16,253 nt of DNA from NCBI GenBank assembly GCA_023853785.1, contig JAJIRX010000475.1:1-16253 (forward strand), in the 5' to 3' direction. Positions 9,452 to 16,253 of this stretch are shown in pieces. The number at the start of each line of letters is the position of its first letter. Position 1 is the first letter of the stretch. The notes beneath the pieces are model-generated. The model worked only from the letters and a program-made list of their open reading frames with translations. It was not told where the DNA came from and searched no databases. The DNA comes from Psilocybe azurescens (Eukaryota > Basidiomycota > Agaricomycetes > Agaricales > Agrocybaceae). Both the position numbers and the translations under genes were made by a program.

Positions 9452-11797
9452 ATGACGGAGTCTGTAGCATTCTCGGATACAGCACACTCTCAAGAACCCA
9501 TCCTTGCAGAAACATGGGGAGCAGACGATGATGATTACGTGGAAGAAAGCGCGGGTATCGAACTTGGCGATATCAGGATACCCCCTCTTGCACCTGTGCC
9601 TACTGGGTTGGTGAGACCACGCGACTCTCTTTGCGACATCTGTAGGCAGCTGCAGCTGAATGTGGATAATTTTATTGTTACGCCAGGAGACGATGACACA
9701 TACAAAGCGCACCTCTTTTTAGGGCTTGTCGAGGACATGAAGAAGAAGATCCACTGTCCCCTTTGCCGTCTCATTCTGGGGAGTATCGGGTCCGAGCTCC
9801 CGTCTGTAGAGGATGGACAACCGCTGTCTGTATCGTACCGCTGGGAGGCTGTTGAAGAGATGCGCTCCATATCTCCTTACGCGTGGAAGCCAGGCGGGCG
9901 TTACGCAAATCCCAAACGACTGAATGCCTTTCCAAGGATTACCCTTCTCGCCAACGACACTCCCACTCCGTCAAAGTTGTACAGTGTCCGGCCAATCGAG
10001 GATAAGATTGATTTCAACATGGTGAGCAATTGGCTCTTCATGTGTGAAGACTGGCACGGGGATGAATGCGAGAAATCTAAATTCCTTGATGGTATAGTCG
10101 ACAACCCAACAACCCTAATTCCTTCCTTTCGACTTATCGATGTCATCGACAATTGTATCGTATCCGCTCCGAGAAACGCTATCTACATTGCATTGAGTTA
10201 CGTGTGGGGGAGAATAGACCCTGCAAAGATCCTAAGATTACTCAAGGCCAATGTGGACGAGCTGCAAACACCCGGAGCCCTTTTGCAACAGCACTACTAT
10301 GACCGTATTCCTTTGACAATACAGCATGCCATGCAGGTCGCTAGGGAGCTTCAGCTGCGATACATATGGGTAGACAGTTTGTGTATCATACAGGACGATA
10401 TCGGCCCTGGAGGCAGCAAAATGGATGCAATTACCAAAATGGATCTCATCTACGGTGCCGCATACCTTACTATCATTGCGGCTACAGGCACAGATGCCAA
10501 CGCTGGGCTCCCTGGGGTGTATCCTGGCACTCGACAGGTTCCTCAACTTATTGAAGAGGTTCTCCCAGGGTTACGGCTCGCTTCCAAGCCCAGTGATTTA
10601 AGCCATATAACAAATATGCACCGTACCAGGGCTTGGACGTATGTATACTTCCCCCTCAGCTCTACTTCATTTCATTTCTCATTTCAACTAATGTGAGGTA
10701 TTATCAGATACCAAGAACTGAAGTTCGCGAAAAGAAGGCTCACATTTATCGGAAGCCAAGTGGTGTTCCAATGCTGCAGTTATCATTGGCGCGAAGACGT
10801 TGTTTTCGAGGATCGAAACTGCTATCTCACTAGGAGTGCGGCTCGCGATGAGCTTCCCAACGATATATTCAAGCTGGAAAGCTTGCTCCACGGCTACTCA
10901 GGCCTTTCATTGACCAGCCAGGAAGACATTTATCACGCGTTTGCTGGCATGGCACGCTTTTTCCGGACTAAGCTGGGCGCGAATCTGTGCCATGGGATTC
11001 CTGATACCGATTTCGATTGGTTCTTGCTCTGGACGACGCAGGATCCCCCGAAGCGCAGGCCGCACGCGCCTAGCTGGTCGTGGTCCGGCTGGCAGGGTGA
11101 AATGCGTCCGATGAGCTGGTGGAGGTATAGACCTAGCACTGAGCAAATTCGTGAATTGCAAAGAGACCGTACATGGATCGTTTGGTACGAGCGTAAGGCA
11201 CATCACCTGGAGGACTGCCATCGCGTTTGGACTTCAGAGACTGCTACGTCTTTGCCCTCGGAATCGCTCGGCCCAACCAACTTCTATGGCAGTAGGATCC
11301 AATCCCGCTTCCCCTTTGACTGCAGTCAAACGCTCCCTACGCCGCGAAAGGTAGTCAACGCATCGAAATATGTCGAAAGCGGTCACACGGAGCTCGGCTC
11401 GGGATTCCTACAGTTTTGGACTGTTTCTGTGATGTTCAGTCTTGCTGAACCAACAAGTAGGGAGAATCCTACCTTCGGGCCGCGAAATACGCATTCTCGA
11501 GTAGGGATATTCGGTCGCGATGGGCGTGAAGTTGGTATAGTTTTCGTGAACCCGGACTGGCACGACAAAAACGTTATATCTCAGAAGACCCACGAGTTTG
11601 TTTTGCTGAGTGAGGGGACCGACCATGATCTGCGGTTGGATGTCAACGATAAAGATCTGAAATATATGGTGATGTTGATAGATTGGCAAGGAGATGGGCA
11701 ATGGGCGGAGCGTGTTGCGGTGACTTCGATTGAGAAGACGTCCTTGAAGCAAGCGCTGGGAGTCGGACCAGTGTGGAAAGAGTTCATTCTGGGGTAG
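9452..11797 (+). CDS. HET-domain (heterokaryon incompatibility-type) protein, intact
   Basis: HET domains in filamentous fungi act in non-self recognition, and several trigger cell death on contact between incompatible hyphae. Exons are 9452-10638 and 10708-11797; the 69-nt intron starts GTATGT and ends CAG and restores WTYQE across the junction. The sum is 2277 nt, 758 residues, with no break. Residues 1-55 are acidic and low complexity. Two Cys pairs follow: CDIC (61-64) and HCPLC (Cys 102, 105), a possible metal site. The HET domain runs from YIALSYVWG (about 245) through RYIWVDSLCIIQDD (about 304) and YGAAYLTIIAATG to TRAWTYQEL. FQCCSYHWREDV follows the intron. The C-terminal half (about 440-758) has PSWSWSGWQGEM and otherwise no recognised sensor domain: no NACHT, WD40, ankyrin or TPR repeats. 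It stands alone on the plus strand, flanked by broken genes. The domain call is strong; involvement in incompatibility is inferred. Confidence 0.93.
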
Positions 11798-12164
11798 GTA
11801 ATGGACGTCGTGGCGCTCAACAAGACATTTGTCAGACTCAGATCAAAGGCCTTCAGGTAGTTAGAGATAAATGATTTGAGAAAAAGCTTACAACTTCCTA
11901 ATCAGTATTTATAACTTAGGTAGGACTTTAAATTTACAAAGATTCAAATTCAGACATACTTTATCATTCCAAATATGAACTTCAAGCCAAGATTTGCAAT
12001 TCAATTAGGACCCTAACATTCGACCTGTCAAAGTTTATTTAGATGTGACAGCATATCAGTTTGGGGAATCCACCGGCCTGCACTGCCATCCTCTATGTTA
12101 TATTACAACTTGCAAGTTGCCACGAGTTAGCCGCTCGAGCATCGACACTTGCACAGTTGCTACC
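11798..12164. other. Intergenic, HET 3' flank and membrane-protein promoter
   Basis: AT-rich sequence with no supported gene. It includes ATTTATAA-like tracts near 11905 that could serve either 3'-end formation or initiation. No clear TATA box at a defined distance from the 12165 ATG. Confidence 0.4.
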
Positions 12165-13541
12165 ATGGCCCCTCTCCCTCTCATATCTCCGCCTCTGGAG
12201 AACTCCAATTTCAATCTAGACATCTTCAGCGTGGCTGGCTTCTTTGGCGGCGATGAAGTCCTCGAATCTATGTCAACTATCCACCTCACCGATGGACGAA
12301 AGTGGAGGGATGGTACAACTCTCCAGGAGCCTATACTGTTGCAAAGTCAGTTGGACGCATCGCGAACTCACAGTTCTGGAGAGGTCTTTTCCTGGATCAT
12401 GTCAGGACCCAGCGTCGAGTTTTGGATTGGATGGAAAGAAGGGGCCTGAGTATATGGCCGTTCTTTCTGGTACGAAGATGACTTCGGGGTATATGGGATA
12501 TCTCCTTGCGCAACATGTGAAGCACTATCCAGAGGTAACAAACCTTTTCGACGGAGAATCGCGAACCACCAAAAATACAGGTGTCACTATCATTGATATT
12601 CAAGACGTCCAACATCTCCCCATCTATCGAGTCAGAGCTCAACATTTCACCTGCTACTATCCTACTTCACCATGATCAGCAGTATAGCGTGTGCTATATT
12701 CTGCCTTATCCTGTTTAATGACAAATTCTGCTTTACTGCCATCCTTCTTGGTACAATAATTGGGGGAATATCGACCTTGATTATCGGTATGGGTACGCTG
12801 ACCCTGCAGACTGTATTTCAGCCTGCCCCCGGCTCTCCTCCCGGAGATGGGGTACTTATTGGGGAAGAGTTTATTGTGCTACGTGGAAAAGAAGGCCACG
12901 TCAACGCGATCACCAAAGGCAAATTCCACCTAAAGCTAAAAGGCGCACCAAAATATCATATCATCGGCATATGTTCCGTACTCTACTTCCTTCAGTTTAT
13001 TGTCCAGCTCTTCCTCATTCCTCAAGGACACCTTATTGGCCAGATCATGTTCCTTTCTTCGTTCGCAATTTCTTGGATCTACAATGGTGCGATAGCTTCG
13101 ATCGACAAGGAGGCTATGCAAGCAAAGTTACTGAAGAAGTCCGTGACGATGGACATCAAGAAATATACCCTTCCTAATCGAACACGAGCCGTAGTCTTTA
13201 CGTGTCTTTCTCTACGACGTTCTTTGGAGGAGACTGAACAGTCACCGGTCTATTCTGATTTCAATCCCGAATCACTTCTGAAATCTATGCTTCCGAACGA
13301 TACCAGAGTTTGGCATAAATGGAGGAACGTCGTCAAAGACGTACTCCTCCGAGACCAGGACCCCCAATATTTTGATGACGCCTTAGACGATGAAGACATG
13401 GCCGATTTAAGAGAAGACCAGCGGAACTTGCTCTCTACACTTCTTAAAGATGCAAAGTGCGCCTATAAGATATATCATAACATTTCTGGTACGCGTTTTG
13501 TTTTCGAAAGATACCGCTTTGAGACTGATATGTTTACATAG
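12165..13541 (+). pseudogene. Multi-pass membrane protein of unknown function, two frame breaks and one stop
   Basis: I recognise the general type as an uncharacterised membrane protein common in mushroom-forming fungi, but I know no function. No introns are evident. The ATG has a strong context (ACCATGG). The first frame (12165 to about 12314) carries VAGFFGGDEVLESMSTIHL. The second (to about 12470) carries YNSPGAYTVAKSVGRI, FWRGLFLDHVRTQ and DWMERRGLSIWPFFLV. The third starts near 12473, crosses a TGA at 12594-12596, then stays open for 315 codons to the TAG at 13541. That part has about four hydrophobic segments, at roughly 12672-12806 (two) and 12955-13100 (two), then a polar tail with KKYTLPNRTRAVVFTCLSL and MLPNDTRVWHKWR. 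Both frame changes fall on GGTAC. Correction gives 1380 nt, 459 residues. An internal ATG at 12672 would give a 289-residue protein keeping the membrane segments, which is a possible alternative product. The TGA could come from CGA by one transition. Confidence 0.7.
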
Positions 13542-14405
13542 ATTACACTGATCCCCATACAAAGTCGCTAATGGAGAAGTAAACGAACTCGTTGCTTTCG
13601 ATTCATCGACCAACATATTCGTGAAATTGAGACCGCTCTCTACAAATTGATCTGCTCGCATCACATTAACCAGTCGTAATACTCACATCCACTCCGGTAT
13701 CGAGTTGACCTCCGCACTGACATTGGACCGGGCCACGTACTTTATATTTAGTTTAGTGGCATGCTTCTGTCCGTATGCTTACAGCCTCGTGGGAAGTCGT
13801 AAATGCATTGGCCATCAGGCTGACGATCAGGAACAACAAATCTTCACACGCATCGTATAGAGACTCTTATTCTCATCATCCTCGTCTCTCGCTGTTTACG
13901 TGACGAAATGGAAATGGGCGACTTGTGGACGATAATTAGCATCTCTCATGTAGTCAGAAGTTACTACCAACCTTTCGAATCCTGATATAAGGACTCCCAT
14001 CATGTCGGTATTGTAGTAATTATCCCAATCATCCGACGTATTACGACAGTGCTAGCTGTCTCCCCAAGAGGTAGGACCGTGCAGGGACGGTTCCTGTCTC
14101 TATATGTTATCCGGTGCCTCAGAATTCCCTATTTCTTGTGCCTAACATTCACTCCTTCAAGCTCACTGGATACATTCATTCCCTGCAGTTATTTCTTACT
14201 TATGCTGTTTCACTCATTTTCCACAAACCTTTACTTCACCCTTTATTTCCATTAGGACTCTTCGAGTATCTATATAAACACTAGCTCTACTTGTACGAGT
14301 CCCCAGTGAATTCTTAAACGTTAAACCCGTCTTTCGAGTTCCTCTGTGTGCCGATTCGCAACACTAGCCGCTTACCCAGCCACTGTGTCAGCCAATCGTT
14401 ACAAA
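13542..14405. other. Intergenic, GNAT promoter region
   Basis: No coding frame with recognisable motifs. I looked for tRNA-like boxes around 13960-14000, where TTCGAATCC resembles part of a T-loop, but no matching acceptor stem or A box was found. The plus frame 14049-14255 is pyrimidine-rich and looks like promoter sequence. Confidence 0.45.
14271..14278 (+). promoter_or_regulatory. TATA box of the GNAT gene
   Basis: TATATAAA lies 135 bp upstream of the ATG at 14406, preceded by a long pyrimidine-rich tract (about 14130-14250). Both are usual for a fungal core promoter. Confidence 0.5.
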
Positions 14406-15460
14406 ATGCCTCTTACAGAAATCCGTCGCATCACAGCGCTGACCGGTAAGCCCTTAGAAATGTTAGCTGCTAGATGCAGGATTTGTACTGATCATTTACC
14501 AGACAAAGAGACAGATGCCATTGTAGACCTGCTAGTTCGAGCTTTCGAAGATAGTGAGCACTAAACAGCTCGAAACAGCATTGTCTGTGAGATTAAACCA
14601 CAACCCATGTCTAGGCGCAGCCACTAAAGCAATGAGCGGAGGCAATGACCAGCTGAGCGACCTTCTGTTTAGATCAATGGTGCGCGCCGGGGTTCGGCAG
14701 GACATCTATATGTCTTGGAGAATGATTCTCAAGAGATTGTCTCCGCGGCGCTATGGTTTGCTCCCGGTACAATGCTATTTTCCTCGTGAGTTATGCCACT
14801 GCTGCTGGAGGAGACACGTTCCAATGTTATATGACTCTTTGGGGACAGTCAAGAGCAGCGCGAACTCGGGTTCAATGAGTTTATGAGAAAACTGGACGAC
14901 AAGACCCGTGAATGGTGGAAGAATGAAGTGCGCAATAGCCTACCGATCACTTTATATTTCAAACTCACTCTATATCAAGCATACCGTTTTGGCAGCAGAG
15001 TTTGTCAAAGAATGGTCGCCTAAGGTGTGTGCTTTTATGTGGACAGTGCGAGCGCTATAGATCTTGATAGAATTGTACTCACTCTTCTCGTACAGTCCCC
15101 GACCGAATGTTGGTGGTTAAGCCTGTTTGGAACGGATCCCAACCACCAAAAAAGGGGTATGGAAACTTGCTACTTCACGATGGCCTCAAAAAGGTATCGA
15201 AGTTCCCTTTTCTGGCGTTCGTTCTTCGTTAATGTTCTCACAGATGTCTTCTCCCAACTTGGCCGCATTCTGTTCTACCAGTGAAGAAAATGTAAGCCTC
15301 ACAGAATATCATAAGCTTTATATCAAGTCTCAATCGCTCACCTATTCATGAACGTTAGGCGGAATTTTATACCAAGGCAGGATTCCCAATACGAGGAAGA
15401 ACTGAATTCCCTTCAAGATTCGGGAACTTCCCTGCTTTTGGCCATTCTCGCGAAATTTGA
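14406..15460 (+). pseudogene. GNAT-type N-acetyltransferase, eight exons, frame broken twice
   Basis: GNAT enzymes move an acetyl group from acetyl-CoA to an amine; the acceptor here is unknown. Proposed exons: 14406-14445, 14503-14553, 14621-14785, 14849-14927, 14980-15024, 15096-15193, 15244-15291, 15359-15460, all with GT-AG introns of 50-71 nt. Order of motifs: MPLTEIRRITALT start, DAIVDLLVRAFED, LFRSMVRAG, EIVSAALWFAPGTMLFSS, GFNEFMRKLDDKTREWW, WWLSLFGTDPNHQKRG running into YGNLLLHDGLKK (motif A, the CoA pyrophosphate loop Q-x-R/K-G-x-G), then EFYTKAGFPIRGRTEFPS and a C-terminal FGNFPAFGHSREI. Two one-base losses break the frame: TT at 14715-14716 and the A/G run at 15148-15157, the latter inside the CoA loop. 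Exons sum to 628 nt; two added bases give 630 nt, 209 residues, a usual length. Start fixed by family-like MPLTEIRR and TATA distance. It is either a fresh pseudogene or carries consensus errors. Confidence 0.82.
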
Positions 15461-16095
15461 AGGTTTCAAAATACCGTTGGGACATACTTTACTTATGTAC
15501 GTATAGGCTATACGTGCTGTGGAATATTTGTGCAGTCGGATGAAACCTTGGAAGTATGAGGCTGCCAGTTCTGTTATTCTATACGGGTATTTGATTGATT
15601 TGTACCTAAGGGTTTCTCCAGAGTACGCAACTCTGGATCAGTACAGCCCAAGGCTATTCAAGTAAAAATAGATAGTTGATCAATTTATTCCCAGTCAGAT
15701 TCCAGAAACAATACCCAAATATCAGTTTCTACCGCCTCCTGAACCTATTCGGGAACCGTGTGGATAAATTCAGAGCGGCCGGGCGCTTAATCATCACTGC
15801 CGAATGAGCAACAGCCTCGTTGGCTGTGACTGTTAGTCGGAACCAACCCAGCGCCGACTGTTATAAATACTAGAGCATTTATGGATAGCAGTTGCCCACG
15901 ATCGCCGCGCAGCTAATTTCCGGGCAAACCTAATAAGCAAGAACCTTGTTTCACAGACATGTATCATTGCTTTCTTGACATTTACTGTACATGGGTATCT
16001 TAAATTAACATTGGGTATTTGCATATACTGAGGTAGTGAAGCACTGAATAGGAGAACCATCAGGTTGTGTGGATACCTGGCGTCATTTTGCTCAC
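15461..16095. other. Intergenic, no supported gene
   Basis: No motif-bearing frame. The minus-strand frame 15833-16060 encodes a basic, Arg-rich peptide with no family resemblance. If the exon at 16096-16149 is real, this stretch should hold its downstream exons, but none is recognisable. Confidence 0.4.
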
Positions 16096-16149
16096 ATTAA
16101 AGTTGTCTGTATTGAGGACTTTGTCTTGGTCGGTGAGCTTGATCGGCAT
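16096..16149 (-). other. Possible first exon of a minus-strand gene or relic
   Basis: From ATG at 16149 the frame reads MPIKLTDQDKVLNTDNFN and meets a good donor GTGAGC at 16095. A TATAAAA-like box lies about 90 bp upstream. A candidate acceptor (CTCAG) exists about 70 bp further on, but what follows it shows no recognisable domain. The peptide vaguely recalls N-termini of fungal alanine aminotransferases, yet the hallmark segment that should come next is absent. I treat it as a 5' exon fragment or a chance arrangement. Confidence 0.25.
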
Positions 16150-16237
16150 CACATCCGTAAGCGATATCTACTGTGTTACCGACGGCGTGCGTGAGCTTGA
16201 ATGAAAAAGGGATTAGTCGGAACTCTTTTAGATCAAA

Positions 16238-16244
16238 TTTTATA
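16238..16244 (-). promoter_or_regulatory. TATAAAA box on the minus strand at right edge
   Basis: On the minus strand this reads TATAAAA and lies about 90 bp upstream of the ATG at 16149, a normal spacing for a fungal core promoter. It supports that exon but is not proof. Confidence 0.3.
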
Positions 16245-16253
16245 TCCTTACCT

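Noticed and set aside
9535..10546. Minus-strand frames of 83-111 codons
   Set aside because: Antisense shadows of the HET gene.
12244..12675. Plus frame of 143 codons
   Set aside because: It overlaps the membrane gene in another frame; family-like motifs lie in the other frames. I considered an intron GTAACA...ACAG (12535-12580), but it leads into a frame that ends before the membrane segments.
13960..14000. tRNA-like T-loop sequence TTCGAATCC
   Set aside because: No matching A box, anticodon stem or acceptor stem could be paired around it.
1..16253. Transposon termini, long direct or inverted repeats, CRISPR array
   Set aside because: No terminal repeat pair, transposase, reverse transcriptase or spaced repeat array was seen by eye on either strand.

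Overview
The window looks like nuclear DNA of a filamentous basidiomycete, most likely an Agaricomycete. The grounds are short GT-AG introns of about 45-70 nt, a FunK1-type fungal kinase relic, a HET-domain gene, and several protein families that I recognise from mushroom-forming fungi. There are no bacterial-style operons, no CRISPR array, and no tRNA or rRNA that I could recognise. No database could be searched, so family names rest on recalled conserved motifs.

Layout. 411-1490 (minus): decayed FunK1 kinase. 1500-2912: no gene I can support, apart from one odd hydrophobic reading frame at 2188-2781. 2913-4403 (plus): nine-exon alpha/beta hydrolase whose frame is broken four times. 4404-6612: gene-free, with microsatellites and a T-run. 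6613-8749 (plus): three-exon BTB/POZ-type protein, frame broken about five times. 9452-11797 (plus): two-exon HET-domain protein of 758 residues, fully open. 12165-13541 (plus): multi-pass membrane protein of unknown function, two frame breaks and one in-frame stop. 14406-15460 (plus): eight-exon GNAT-type acetyltransferase, two frame breaks. 16096-16149 (minus): possible first exon of a gene, with a TATA-like box near the right edge.

The main point is the contrast between genes. Four recognisable genes are interrupted almost only by 1-2 nt length changes, many in runs of one base, while their codons and splice sites otherwise look normal. Net corrections return each to a whole number of codons: 340, 671, 459 and 209 residues for hydrolase, BTB, membrane protein and GNAT. 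That could be consensus error in the assembly or recent pseudogenisation. The HET gene between them has no break in 2277 coding bases, which is unlikely under a uniform error rate. I see no evidence that the genes form one pathway; they read as a stretch of accessory single-gene loci with a potentially functional non-self-recognition/cell-death gene in the middle.
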